Assembly: GCA_016617855.1 (NCBI GenBank)
Contig: JAECUM010004943.1
Coordinates: 39,429-103,428, forward strand
From: Megalonaias nervosa
Lineage: Eukaryota > Mollusca > Bivalvia > Unionida > Unionidae
DNA: 64,000 nucleotides
Direction of reading: 5' to 3'
Part shown: piece after piece, positions 1 to 12,163 of the stretch
Position numbering within the stretch: position 1 is the stretch's first letter
How the letters are laid out: each line of letters opens with the position of its first letter
Translations under genes and position numbers: made by a program
Notes under the pieces: generated by a model
Told to the model about the DNA's origin: nothing
Database searches by the model: none
Seen by the model: the letters and a program-made list of their open reading frames with translations, nothing else

Positions 1-2
1 CC

Positions 3-833
3 TATAGGAGTGGAGTCAAGTTTGCTTTGGTTCCAAAAGTACAGATTGATGAAGAGCAGAATGTGGAAATTTCACCAACACAACCACCAGTTCGACTCTT
101 TAAAAGACTTGGAAGTGCAAAAAGTGGTTCATCCAGTATACAGTCATCTAGGCAGGTTTCAGTCAAACCCAAACGTCCAGGTGGTAGTGCTAGAAGTATA
201 GGTAGCTCTCTCTACACTGCTGTAAGCACTGTATCAGGGTACTCCATGGACTCCACCGGTAGCAGACGGACATCAGGAATCCCGGCAGGGCCAGATAGTG
301 TACTGACCAATGCCCGCACTGCCACTATAGGACCTTACAGTTCAGTTCAGAGCATCCTGCCTGTGCAATGCCCACGGGATATTTCTCGTAGGATTCACCA
401 CAAGTCAGCTTGGTACCATGTACCAGGGCGATACAAAACCCCCAAGACCAAATATCCTCCAAAAAGATCTCAGAGACGCCCGGGAAACTTCATCCCTCCA
501 GAGCCAAAGATTACATACTCTCCACCCTATACAGGAGATGCTTATAGAAATATCAAAACCTGTCAAAGAGGACATGTAGTTTCTTTTGGGCCAATGGAAG
601 AAATACCAAATAACAGAGAGCACCAAGGCCCAGACTGTGCAAATGGCAATGTGTATCAGGGTAATTCCATTTTGGATCTGAGTCCCATAGTGACCGGTTT
701 GAATCCCCCAGGACCTAAGTCCTCAAGGCATGCCACATTCATTGTAGATGAAGCCATGCCATCAGAGGATATACATGTATATCCAAGTCATGGGACAACG
801 GTGACTTTCAAAGAGGCAGTTATGCAGAATTAG
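3..833 (+). CDS. 3'-terminal coding exon of an unrecognised gene (5' partial)
   Basis: The frame is open from the window edge to a TAG at 831-833. The first in-frame ATG is at 27, but the frame continues upstream without a stop, so this is most likely the last exon of a larger gene and 27 is not the true start. A TATAG ending at position 7 could be the exon's 3' splice site. The 270-odd visible residues are rich in Ser, Pro, Arg, Lys and Gly. The first half is low complexity and probably disordered; the second half is Pro/Tyr/Lys rich (PPEPKITYSPPYTGDAYRN) and ends VTFKEAVMQN. I see no signal peptide, membrane segment or catalytic motif, and I do not recognise the family. The composition fits a scaffold or axoneme-type protein, but that is only an impression. 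Coding status is supported by the long clean frame in AT-rich DNA and by much more balanced base composition than the 3' flank. The gene converges on the GDI gene. Confidence 0.72.
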   Translation, partial: YRSGVKFALVPKVQIDEEQNVEISPTQPPVRLFKRLGSAKSGSSSIQSSRQVSVKPKRPGGSARSIGSSLYTAVSTVSGYSMDSTGSRRTSGIPAGPDSVLTNARTATIGPYSSVQSILPVQCPRDISRRIHHKSAWYHVPGRYKTPKTKYPPKRSQRRPGNFIPPEPKITYSPPYTGDAYRNIKTCQRGHVVSFGPMEEIPNNREHQGPDCANGNVYQGNSILDLSPIVTGLNPPGPKSSRHATFIVDEAMPSEDIHVYPSHGTTVTFKEAVMQN

Positions 834-1374
834 CATAAAAAATAGTCAATCTTGAAGTGACAACAGGTTTCTTAGATCATAAGGAGGTGCTTGTAAATTG
901 GGGGTAAATTGGTCTGTAAAATTGTACCAAACTTACCTGTGATGACCACAACCTGCCATAAGGTATTTGCATATTTTTAAAGTAAAACGTGCAGATCTTC
1001 ATTTGGTTACTTTTGGTATCTAATCAGATTTAAGTTCCAAGTCAACATTTACATTCTGCATTTTGGGTCAGCTCCAGTGGTATACACATGGTTAGATCAA
1101 GTACACAACCACGTTTATTTTATTAGATAATGGGATAACTTGAGTTTTTCATAGTCCATTTTTGATCATATGATAGTCTCAATAACAAACTGAACAAACC
1201 GTACTATCTAATTATTGGAGAATTTTCATTGTGTTATTTCAAGATTTAATGTAACATTGTGGAAAATCACAACAAATTTTGGGATAAGATAAATTTACAA
1301 TATGGTGATTAATCATCAGGTGCTGGGCACCAGACACTGAGTGACAGTCACCATTCAAAGGAATTGGAAAAAAA

Positions 1375-1380
1375 AATAAA
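1375..1380 (+). terminator. candidate poly(A) signal of the left-edge gene
   Basis: This is the first AATAAA downstream of the TAG at 831-833, embedded in an A-rich run. It would give a 3' UTR of about 550 bases. No GT-rich downstream element is obvious, and later AATAAA hexamers compete. Confidence 0.3.
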
Positions 1381-3894
1381 CCCCTATGGAGATAGGGAAT
1401 TGGGTTTCAATTTCCTGTTTAGGGAAAGTGAATTGAATCAGCATCCCTCCATTGTATAAATTCCCATTTAATCCCTACAGGATTTGGGGACAATTTAGGA
1501 TGATCACTACCTGGTGATGAGTCTTCTTTTCTTTCTGTGACATCATTGATATCCCTATCCTGATTTCAGAGTAGATAGAAAGCCAGAACTAAACCTGCTT
1601 GATAATTTCCATTTTTGTCTTGTAGTCCATTTCTGAAAGCTAATAAATCACTTTGCAATCTACTAAAATGTATATCACAGGGGATGACAGTTCCCTCACC
1701 CGTTTAGTCCAAACAGCTAAAAATCATCATTTAATAATTGATAGGAAAATTTGTGGTTTTCTCTACCAAGCGTAAGTTGCTTGCAAATAACCCAATCCAA
1801 ACTTCGAACAGTCAGACTCATATTTACCGTTGGCACATCAGCATTTCTGCTGTTTATTCTAATTGATATTTCAAGTTTACAGTGTAAACCTTAATCAACT
1901 ATTAAATTTAGGGCATTTCCCTTTTGCAAAATCAATGTTTAATGTAAACTCAAATGATATGATCGTTACATTTTGACACCATCAGCATCACATCACTTTT
2001 TACCAATTTTTATCATTACACTATGAACTGTGAGAGAGATTGCATTTAAAATGAAGTGGTTATGACTTCTGTCCCATATTAAATAATGAAAAGGAAAATG
2101 CTTATACAATTTGAATAATTACAATAACAGTATTGTGAAAGAAAATAATAAAATTAGCTAAAGATAGCAGGCTTTTGGAAATTGTTATCAATTTACAATG
2201 TGCCATAAGTAGTCCCGCAGGTTTTCTATTACAGAAAATCCAATTTAGTCTCAATAATTGTCCCCTATTGTTCACCTACATACCCTTTTCTTTGTGTATC
2301 CTTGACCTTCAACCTGTGTAATTTCTTGAATTTTCATATACTCAATCAGCTATTATTTTATGAGCAATTTGTAACAGGAAACCTTTTCCCCTACTTTTCA
2401 GTGTATTGATTTTTGCTTGAGGATGGATATTCAGCAAAACAGTAGTGCAAGAAATTGAGTACCAATCTATTAATCCTTTAGTGATTTTGGATTACTTTCA
2501 CCCTCAACTACTTGAAAATGTACATTTTTAAAAAGGTAAGATACTGCAGCATTTCACAAGTGATCATCTTAAATTGTCAACAGATCTGGGTCTGTTTTTT
2601 TTTTGAAAAGCTGAGGAAATACAGTACGAGGATAAATTTAATAGCGAAAATTTTTTTCCCTGTCTTTAACTGGCATACTTTACAACAGAAGACATTATTC
2701 CCTCAGTGCAATGAAGAATTTCGGTCCAAATTTACATGAATGGGTTAGTTGTCACATGACATACAATGCAACTTTAGACAGTAATGCTCTACTTGTACAT
2801 TTGTCCCATGTTAGTTAAGGTTCATTCTAGGTATATAGTTCATGTATTAATTGTACAGTAGTAAGGTTTTTATCAAAGAAGATGGGGTTCTTGTAAAACC
2901 AATAATGTTAAAAACTATGTGATGTTGGTATACAGTTTTGCAGGCTTGAGTTTTTGAGTTGTGACCAAAATTATTATGCATATAGTTTAGAGACTCTTAA
3001 TTTAACATTGCAGAGATGACAAGCTCATATGAAAGTTAAGAAATGTAGATTAATAAAGTTTGACCATTAATCAGAATACAAGCAATCAAGGTTAATGAAC
3101 ACATTTGTTTGAAAACTGAGCCCAAAATTCATATTTGATTATACAGGGGAGGTAACTTGGAAAAGACCGTTGAGCTGATGATATATTTGTTCTGATCACT
3201 GTTTATAAGTCAATATATAATAGCAGTATACAATACTATAATGAACATTGTCACATTATGCTGAGTATTGAATTTGCTATTTAAAAGTCATAAAACAACA
3301 AAGTTTACACATTTTTATATAAAAATGTTCCACTTTAAATATTCTTGTATCAGTGTAACATAGTGTTGCTTGTATTGGTAGCAATTTGGATATTGCTAGG
3401 ATAGCTTGTTTAGTTTTAACGTTTGTCCGAATACATTGTATGACTTTGAATTCACAGATCAAGGCAAAAGCTTAAATTTGCTTTCAAAGAGTCCTTCAGC
3501 AGATGTGTAGATGCTGCAAATTGTAAATGTTTTTTTTTTCATGATAAATTACCAAAGAATTACATTACTTGAATTAGCTACAGGAAGGAGCTTTATAAAA
3601 AAAAAGAAAATAGAAGGAACTCAAGACAGTCTGCATGTGCTAGTCTTGTACTTAAGTAAACCTGGTAAGCTGTTCAGGTAGACTTACATAACTGTAGGTT
3701 GCCGATTGCTTGCAAACTTCCGATTTTGACAGTACTCAATATTAGATCCAAATGAAGATATGATTTGATGATACCAAGCAGTTTATTATAAATACACACA
3801 ATATGGAACTACATACCATGATTTCATTGGATGTAATCTTTGACAATGTTTGTTTGATTTTAAAACAATAAAGATCCTGATCTACATTAGTGTA

Positions 3895-4015
3895 CTGTGC
3901 CTGCATATCTGGGTCTATCTTGTTTGTTCAATTGATTACTTCTAACAAACTGCATAGACCCAGTTGTGCCAGCACATTATGTGTGCAGTTTGGTTCATCT
4001 TATAAGCAAGTATAT
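3895..4015. mobile_element. truncated copy of a CTTATAAG-ended MITE
   Basis: It shares the internal segments seen at 11,981-12,163, 36,549-36,676 and 44,084-44,266: a 'grey palindrome' with TGCATAGACCCAG, CAGCACATTATGTG and TTATAAGCAAGTATAT. Only the right terminal motif (CTTATAAGCAAG) is kept; the left end is missing or too decayed to see. Confidence 0.5.
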
Positions 4016-4230
4016 GTGGTACAAAATAGTACAGTCCAAGGAAGGAGATATGTTTTTAAAAATTACTTTCTTACACTTAATTATAATGTAAAGCCTTTTC
4101 TTGTTAGCGAGATATACTAGTTTTACAACATATTAAATTTATTCCATTACTGAATTGTTTGTATTATTTTCTGCAGTAGAAATAGGATCTCTTTTTGGTA
4201 TGTGAAAGTGTAAAGTTGTACTTAGTGTTA

Positions 4231-4318
4231 TGATATCTTGCTTACTGTGATCACTCAGTGTTGTGATATCTTGCTTACTGTGATTCCTCATTATTGTGAT
4301 ATCTTGCTTACTGAGATA
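4231..4318. repeat. 33-bp tandem repeat, about 2.7 copies
   Basis: TGATATCTTGCTTACTG recurs at 4,231, 4,264 and 4,297, an exact period of 33. Because 33 is divisible by 3, a minus-strand frame reads a repeated SKQDI motif; I regard that as a by-product of the repeat and not as a protein. Confidence 0.8.
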
Positions 4319-4642
4319 TAATAAACATGTACAGTACATTATATTCACTTTTGTTCAGGTATGTGACCTAGTTGAAAGTTCTCTATCATTATTATTGACT
4401 TCAGATAAATCATAATGCCCAGAAGACTTGAAAATCTCCAATTAACCAATGCAAAGTGGAGAGCAGTATGGTGGGTCTACTATTTAGTAAATATCATATT
4501 GACTTCAACTGAGCTCATTAATTAGTTTCTTACAGGATTTAGTTTAAAACTTTTAAATGTATTTTAGAACAGTGAAAATGTCAACACCTCTAAAATGTGA
4601 TGTAAAAAAATGTAATGGTCATGACAGTGTAATATACATGAT

Positions 4643-4652
4643 AGTTAATTGC

Positions 4653-4690
<38 letters not shown>

Positions 4691-5008
4691 GTGTGTTACT
4701 TGACAGTTAATTGCAGCTCTCTCTCATTACAGTATTAGTTGACAGTTAATTGCAGCTCTCTCTCTCTCTCTCTTTCTTTCATTACAGTGTTACTTGACAG
4801 TTAACTGCAGCTCTCTCTCTCTCATTACAGTGTGTTACTCGACAGTTAATTGCAGCTCTCTCTTATTACAGTGTATTACTTGACAGTTAATTGCAGCTCT
4901 CTCTCATTACAGTGTGTTACTTGACAGTTAATTGCAGCTCTCTCTCTCATTACAGTATGTTAGTTGAGAGTTAATTGTAGCTCTCTCATCACAATGTGTT
5001 ACTTGACT
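4643..5008. repeat. composite minisatellite built on (CT)n tracts
   Basis: About eight units, each made of a conserved block (GACAGTTAATTGCAG) followed by a CT run of variable length and then a second conserved block (ATTACAGTGTGTTACTT). Unit length varies from about 36 to 60 bases, mainly through the CT run. Copies near 4,800 and 4,970 carry point changes. It lies in intergenic DNA. Confidence 0.85.
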
Positions 5009-5009
5009 T

Positions 5010-7736
5010 TCATAACTATGGCATAGTGAGAATAATCAGAAATTTGATGAATGCACATATGTGTGTCAGAAGGAAGGAATAAACAAAATCACAGTCAAAC
5101 ATATAGTAATAATCTTAGTTTATGGAAGTTAAATATATTTTATTCACTTCAAGGCAGTTGTGCTTTTAATGTTGATAAATAATGTTTTAGAAAGGAAATA
5201 AAGATATAATACTAAACTTCACGTTGTTCATTTCAACACATATTGTAATACTTTTGACAGCAATTCAAGTATATTGATTTAATTCTGATCATGGGGTCCA
5301 TAGTAGTACGATGTTATATCCTTAATTCCACTGTAATGAAGAGTGTTATAAAAAGGGAGAGCTGTATCACAGATCAGAATGATGTGTCATCCATTGAAAA
5401 AGCATGTCTTGTTGGAATTATATAATCCAATTATTACATGATTTCTATGAAAGAAATATTTTTTCTTCATTTGATGCCATCTGATGGCATTTGTGATGTT
5501 TTGATAAAATTGCACCATTGTGACATAATTAACTTTCAGGTGGCATGTTTTTATAGTCTCATGCAGCTGAAATAGATTTTTGACTTTTAAAATGAGCTAA
5601 ATTTCGTCTGTTAACTACATTATGTAATAAAACAATTAAAGACTTTTTTGTGTCAGTGAATAAGAAGTTCTGTAAACCAGAAGATCTAACACATTATGAG
5701 GTTTACTGGTTGGAAAAACTTAAAATTCACTGCAACATAAAAGTATACATCACTTGAACAGAGGACATCATGTATTCTAAATCCACCAAAAAGGACAGTG
5801 TAAAAGCATTACAGTAATACAATTATTACCAGATATTGAATGTATCTTTTCAAGAAACAAAAAGATATTCATATGCTAATGGAGTGAATTTTTAAGACAA
5901 TACATTGTTGTGATTTGTTGTATCCACACCTCTATAGAACCAGGAGTATACATGAATTTACATGTTATGTCCTTCCATCTGTCATGCAATCTTGGGAACA
6001 CAACTAATCCTCCAGATTTTAATGGATTACCATGAAATTTGCTTAGTATATTTTGAAAGCAACTAGTCTTACATTTTTCACTAGATCACCATGAAACTGG
6101 GTAAGTATTGTGGTCATCTGAAGATGCATGTATGGACAGATCAATTTGCTTCTGGAATTTTTTGTTCAAGTTGCTGCCCATTTTTGTTCTCAAACTGAAC
6201 GAAGTATGACGGAGTCTTGCAATTGGTCTCACAGATCTCAATGGATCATCATGAAACTTTGAAAATGGTATGATCATCATCCAATGACGCACATATCAAC
6301 AAGTCACTGTGCTTAAAAGTGACCTTATTTCTCATCAGATTTAATATCTTAGATTATTTTTAAAAACACTTGTGGGATGTCCAGAACTTAAATTCTAGCA
6401 ATTTCAAACTGTATTTACACATAGTAGAGTGCATGTAAGTACATGTACTTTTGCCAGTCTTTATTACAATGCAGGCGAAGTAACAAACGATAAAGAGTAT
6501 TTCCCAATGCAGAAAAAAAGCTACTTAAAAAATGCATACTTTTCAATAGAGTAGGAAGTGAAAAAATAACTGGTCTGCAATTTAAACTGAAAAAAAAATA
6601 TTAAGATAACGAGTAATATTCTATGTTGATACTAATTAATGCAATTATATTTATAAAACTAGTTCATACATGTGGCAGAACAGAGAGGTTTGCTTACAAG
6701 ATCAGGAGATTTGCAAAATTTTGTCAGTTTTTATTTCAAATCAGGAAGATTCTCATTGACACAATTTTTAGCATGCAAATGGACAAAAATGAAAACTACT
6801 GAACAAATTTGCTTTTTATATTAAACCACAGACTTGTTGCCTTTCATATTGTCCTTGGATGTAGTGCAAGAATTATTTTAGCCTTTTTTAGCAGACCATT
6901 GCTTGAACTATATTTGTGGCATTCCTTATCATTGTTGATCTCAACACTTTGGAGATGAAGTGTCATTACTGGATTTAGGTTTCTAGTGGAGTTAGCCTGA
7001 ATTTTCCTCAATAGAAAATGTCTGTTCATTGTCTGCATTGGAATGTGACTGTGTTAGTACTGAATCCACCAAGAAGTTCATTTTGTCTTGCCTTTGGGTA
7101 GATTTCAGGTTGCTGACTGCCTGCCAATCTTCTCAAGATTGGTAGTCTCTTGGTAAATATTTTTGAATTCTTATTAAAATTGTCTTTACAGGAATGACAG
7201 AATGCATATTCATGTCCCTTTGAAAGTTATTCCAACCACAGAAATTCCTGTTTCCATTGTTTGAATTTTGTGGGATATTTTGTTTATTTAGACTTTGGCA
7301 TTTTAGCACTGGGAGATTATGAACAACTAGAATTCAACAAACTTTAAACACTAATATCAGACCACCCTGTTTTATGCCACCTGAGCTGTGTAGTAAAGTC
7401 TAATCCAGGCAAGTGCAACTTGTGGCCTGTAACCTGGCTTTATTTGCTTATTTACATCATAGGGTGTAACTTGCTTATTCAGCCCATACCCTTGAGGAAG
7501 TTGCACATGTTTGGTCTAATCCAACCCTAATCTGTTAATATCTTTAATCATTGCTGAATTAACACTGAAAGTTTGAAGCTAAACTGCCCCTGCCAAAAGA
7601 ATTTAAGTAATGTTAATTGTTTTATGCTGCTTGAGTGCTTTAGAAATTAAATCATAATCCATTACTGTTCTTAATCCTTTCTGAATTACTACTGATCACA
7701 CTTAGTATATTCCTATGATTAATTTTGGATTGATGT
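5010..7736. other. intergenic DNA with decayed tandem repeats at 6,000-6,320
   Basis: No gene is visible. Between about 6,010 and 6,320 the phrase ATCACCATGAAACT and a following TGGTCATCATCC-like block recur at roughly 60 to 160 base spacing. The same phrases appear at 9,103-9,330 and near 61,848, so this is a dispersed and decayed repeat family. The rest is unremarkable AT-rich sequence. Confidence 0.45.
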
Positions 7737-7949
7737 TGTTATGGATTTAACGTCATTTTTCAGCTTTACATATATTTGGTGGAGGAAGAATCCAGGAAAA
7801 TGCCAGAAAAACCACCGACTCATGGGAAGTTCCTGGCAAGCTTTCTCACACCCCCACATTGGCTGAGCAAGAGTTCTGAACCTAACTGGACAGAGGTGAA
7901 ATGTCAGTTATATGTGAAGGTGAGCACCTTAGACCACTCGGGGCCCAAT
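7737..7949 (-). mobile_element. tRNA-derived SINE, copy A (diverged)
   Basis: It aligns over its length with the better copies at 51,272-51,525 and 52,880-53,128: a GGTGGAGGAAGAA core, a CAAGCTTTCTCACA block, and the head CTTAGACCACTCGGGGCCC. Read on the minus strand, the tRNA-like head comes first. The B box is damaged and no target duplication is visible, so it is an old insertion. Confidence 0.75.
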
Positions 7950-8949
7950 AAATATTTGGTTATTGTATGTGAAATTAGCAATTAAAGTGTCCTGCATGAA
8001 GGGTAGGGTCACTCTGAGTCACATGTTCACAGGAAATCTTTACCAGAAATATACTATACTGGTAGCTGGGCATGAAAAAACTTTTAAAAATAATTGTGTC
8101 TGCAGATTTCATTGAGTGATGGGAAGTATGGGAGGCAACCCTCATCTCATAAGGGTGGTTCACATGTATGTTAGTGTGTAAAATAGCAATGAAAATTATC
8201 ATAATCTTGTGAATAAAGAATAAAGAGATTTTTACAAAGGATAAAGGCTGTATGGAAATTTACTAAAAATGCATTGTAACCTCTGTGACAAGCTAAAAAC
8301 CTCCGATGGTCACCAATAAATTTATCTTACATGAGAATTTCTTTTCATACTTAATTATGTGAAAGAAAAAAACATTGTCAGAGTTTATAAATTTATTTGC
8401 AGAAAATTATTGCAACAACCTGACCATTTAAAATTTTCGATTATATTAAAAAACTTTGGTTAGACAGTTTCATGATTGCTAGTGTTGCCATACAAAATGC
8501 TTAAAATATGTCAATTATATCCAATGTATTGTTTATCATTGTAAGGCATTTATTATATTTAGTTTCATTACATTTTTATTTTAAATGTTTATTTCATATT
8601 TTTCACATTCATTAGAAAGAGAAAAAACCCCAAAACATTATGCTTTCCTTCAGTAATACTTCTGAATTTATTTACTAAGAGCAACATAATCCATGACCTT
8701 ACAACGCAAATCATTTACTCGTCCATGCTGATCAGATAGTGGGAATGAAACTTGCTTCATCTGGTCACGAGTCTAACACCTTAACTATTGATCCGATGAA
8801 GGTTCCATGGGTGTGGATTCCAACGGTTTCAAGCTCAAGGAGAGTGATGAAGATAGATCCCAGAATCTATGCTGATTGGACACATTAACTCCCCTTGTGA
8901 TGCCACTTAAGTGTATAGATTAGAAGGGTGTAGTTATAAATCAGTCAAG

Positions 8950-8997
8950 TCCAGAGAATGAGAGAGAGAGAGGGGACTCTAATATGATGCAAAAGTG

Positions 8998-9056
<59 letters not shown>
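8950..9056. repeat. (GA)n and (TA)n microsatellites
   Basis: A short GA run lies near 8,959-8,976 and a pure TA run of about 28 units lies at 9,001-9,056. The minus-strand open frame across it reads alternating Tyr-Ile and is an artefact. Confidence 0.95.
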
Positions 9057-9060
<4 letters not shown>

Positions 9061-9102
9061 AAGATAAATGACAGTAACATTAATAGATAATAAAGTAACC
9101 GT

Positions 9103-9330
9103 TTCACCATGAAACTTGGTACATGGTATGGTCATCATTCTTGGATGCATGTGCACATCAACATTTTACTGTCCTTCCAGATCTTTTGTGTTTGAATTGT
9201 GGCTTTTTTTGTTCTGAAGCTTAAAGTAATGCTAGACAGAATATTGTGAACACAATGTCATGCACTTTTGTATTGACTGATGTGAAACTTGATAAATATT
9301 ATGTTTATCATCTAAAGATGCATATTTTGA
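9103..9330. repeat. decayed repeat, same family as 6,000-6,320
   Basis: CACCATGAAACTTGGTACATG followed by a GGTCATCATT...GGATGCATGTGC block, then a weaker second unit from about 9,276. This is the same order as in the 6 kb array. Confidence 0.5.
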
Positions 9331-11980
9331 CAAATCTTCAAGTTCCTGTGCTTTCTGGACGAGTTATTTCCAATTATGACTTACTGCTGGATGCTATATA
9401 CAAATGATTTGGTAAACTTATTATTGCCATCATTATTAATTACTCACCAATCCCTGTACTTACCATTTTCTGAAGAATGAAGCACATCTTATTTTCCCTA
9501 TAGACTGGTCTCCATTATGGGGTAGAGGTTGGATGCATTATATATTTGTGAGTAAACTGCCCAATGATCTTCTGGATTTTATTTGATGAACAAGTGTAGT
9601 CTTGTATCAATTCCATGCACATTGATTTCTTTCATAATTTTTTATAGACATCACTTTAAAATGAACTAATAAGATGTTAAACAAAATTATTGTTCCCATA
9701 ATTGCACGATAGTTTAAAATAGAAATTGGCCAGATCACACTCAGCTAACACCCATGATATCAAAAGTGACAGAGACAATATTTAAGGCATAGGCATGATG
9801 TCTGCTCAAATAGTCCATGCATACACAACACCATTTTGCAGCTTTATGGAATAAATGTGTGCTTCAATCATGTGATAAATATAATCATATAATTTTTTAT
9901 ATGAAAATTTTTATAAAACTTGTTGAATAATTTCAAGTTTATCTTGCCATTTAAAAAAAAAGAGCAATTATGTAATATTCTTATGTATTTAACTTTTCTG
10001 TCTAAAGAAAAAAGTAACTGATTCATATTCCATCCTATAAATTCTGTGAAGTACCTATACCTGACCATATATTATCTGTCATATCTTTGCATGTAAGTCG
10101 GTTTTTAACACACTTCAGGCTGTAATGTCATACAACTCTGGGTGTGGATTCACCTTGGTGAGTGCAAACATCTCATCATTAAAAGTAGGTTCACATTCTG
10201 TATATTTAATGCATCAGTGACTTTGTGTCAAGGTCAATTTCCAGTGCAGTATGGGCTACATGGTCATGTATCTTGGTGACTGTTACACTCCTCAACAAAG
10301 GTTGGTCTCTGCGACAGTTATTTTAATGCTTAAATGACTGAAGTTTCACATTTAGGTCATGTTGGCAAGTAATTTATATACTGCCAAAAGAGTCACAGTT
10401 TTGTGGGGAATTCATGCTTTTTGAACATATTTCTAGTTTCTACTAACTTACAAATCCATATACAAAGAAAAGTCTGTCTGACCTTCAGTAAAGGTTTACC
10501 TGAAATTGAACATATCTTTCTTCGAAAGGTTTAATAAGGACAGGAGTTTGTGAATTTATCCATGATGTAGTTATAATGAATTCTATTGTGAAAACATTTT
10601 CAAGAATTAAAATGATACTGCAGCTGATATAATAGTGTTAATATTACTGAAATGTCCAAACTTTCAATAGAGCATAGCTTCCAGTCTCAGTGCCTAGATT
10701 TTAGAATACTGGAAAAAAAAAAAAAACCAAAGTCAAAATTAGCTTTATTGTGGACTATACAAGAGAAATATGTCTTGAGATGATAGAGACATTGCAGCTA
10801 CATAATATAGTAATGGAAATAAAAGCAACTGTACAGCTAACTTCTCTTGATGCAAGTATGCCATTGGAATCTAATATCAGTTGTACCGTAATTCAAGTCA
10901 AATTGAATTTACTATAAAAAGGAACAAGCCACTCAAATGTCATAATTTATGTTTAATCAGCTGTCATGAAATAATATGCTTATGAAAACTGTGTTTACCA
11001 TAAGGACAGGGTTTAAAAAGTTCATTTAATTCCATTAAGAAAATGAAGCATTGATTGTTCCCATTGCACATTACAAACATTATATACAATAAGCATCATT
11101 GTTCCTGTACATTTAGTCACATTTACAACTTTTCAAAGTATTCTGATGTGAATTTTTAAATTTCCCTAATATGATCCCATTTAGCTGTCATGTTTAAATC
11201 AATACAACATACAAGATCACAAACATGTATGACTTGCAAATTGATGGGTACATGTAAAATATTCTAAATGGGAACTGGAAATTTTGTTGACAAAACATAT
11301 ATGCTCCTGTTGTAGCAAGGTTATTAGTAGAGTGCTCTGCAGACTGAAAAGGTCTAAATAAAAAAAAATAAATAAAACTTTGAATACAATCTGAAAAACT
11401 GCTACAATGGCATGAAATTCAACTCGGGTTATCCACATATGTATACATACATACAACATGCCAAATTTTATCCATCTACCTAGAAAAGTTTTTGTGTAAT
11501 TATGCTTGTTTTTTAAAGAAAAGAAAGACACATTAAATAATGTTAAAATCGAAAATTGCTGCAATGGCCTGAAAATGTAACAAACGTATCTGCTTATGAT
11601 GCCAACCAAATTTTAATTTCTACTTGATGAGGGTTTTGCCTAATTCCTAATTATGGTAACAGGTGTTGTCAAAAAAGTTTTACAAATGTGATAAATATTA
11701 AAAAATTTCTTCCATGACCTGAAAATCAAAGCAGGACATCTACTTGTAACCGTGATAAAGTGTGTAAAATATCATAGCTCTTTGTTTCTGTGCTAATGTG
11801 CTATAAGAGAATGAGAATGAATGGACAAACAGGAAGCCATAAAACAATAAGCCCCCTTCTGCTATCAGTACAGACATCAAAATGCTTGTTCTTATCAAAT
11901 CGTTCTTATTGTCCACTTCTGTATTGTATACATTATTCCTGACAGACAAAATCTAACTTTGGGGAATCAAATGTACCATC
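9331..11980. other. intergenic DNA with a decayed tandem repeat near 11,390-11,780
   Basis: No gene is recognised. A motif like GCTRCAATGGCMTGAAA recurs at about 11,401, 11,559 and (as TTCCATGACCTGAAAATC) 11,708, roughly 150 bases apart, so a tandem array is fading here. The 130-codon minus-strand frame at 11,217-11,609 runs through two of these units and is Phe/Ile/Leu-rich without domain character; I do not call it a gene. Confidence 0.4.
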
Positions 11981-12163
11981 AATACTTGCTTTTAGGTTGG
12001 TCCAACTACAAACAATGTACTGGCAGATCAGGTTCTGTGTTGTTTGTTGTACTGATTGTTTCTAACAAAATGCATAGACCAAAATATTCTGGCACAATAT
12101 GCAATGGCAGATCTGGGTCTATGCAGCTTTCAGTTGGTTTCAGCTTATAAGCATGCATAAGTG
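11981..12163. mobile_element. CTTATAAG-ended MITE, copy 2
   Basis: The left end reads ATACTTGCTTTTAGGTTGG and the right end CAGCTTATAAGCATGCATAAG. The interior contains two partly complementary blocks around GGCAGATC and GCATAGACC. There is no coding capacity. It belongs to the same family as the copies at 3.9, 36.6 and 44.1 kb. Confidence 0.6.

Larger units (their letters stand above)
834..4206. other. 3' UTR and intergenic DNA without a visible gene
   Basis: After the TAG the sequence becomes AT-rich and stops are frequent in all frames. The first AATAAA after the stop is at 1375-1380, and others follow (for example near 1,641 and 3,868), so the 3' UTR may be 0.5 kb or longer; the real cleavage site cannot be chosen from sequence. 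A truncated MITE copy lies at about 3,895-4,015. Nothing else is recognisable. Confidence 0.5.

Noticed and set aside
4139..4348. minus-strand frame with repeated SKQDI motifs
   Set aside because: A 33-bp tandem repeat produces this automatically; there is no gene context.
8941..9156. 71-codon minus-strand frame with Tyr-Ile repeats
   Set aside because: It is the translation of the (TA)n microsatellite.
11217..11609. 130-codon minus-strand open frame
   Set aside because: It runs through two units of a decayed tandem repeat, is dominated by Phe, Leu and Ile, and shows no domain or splice context.
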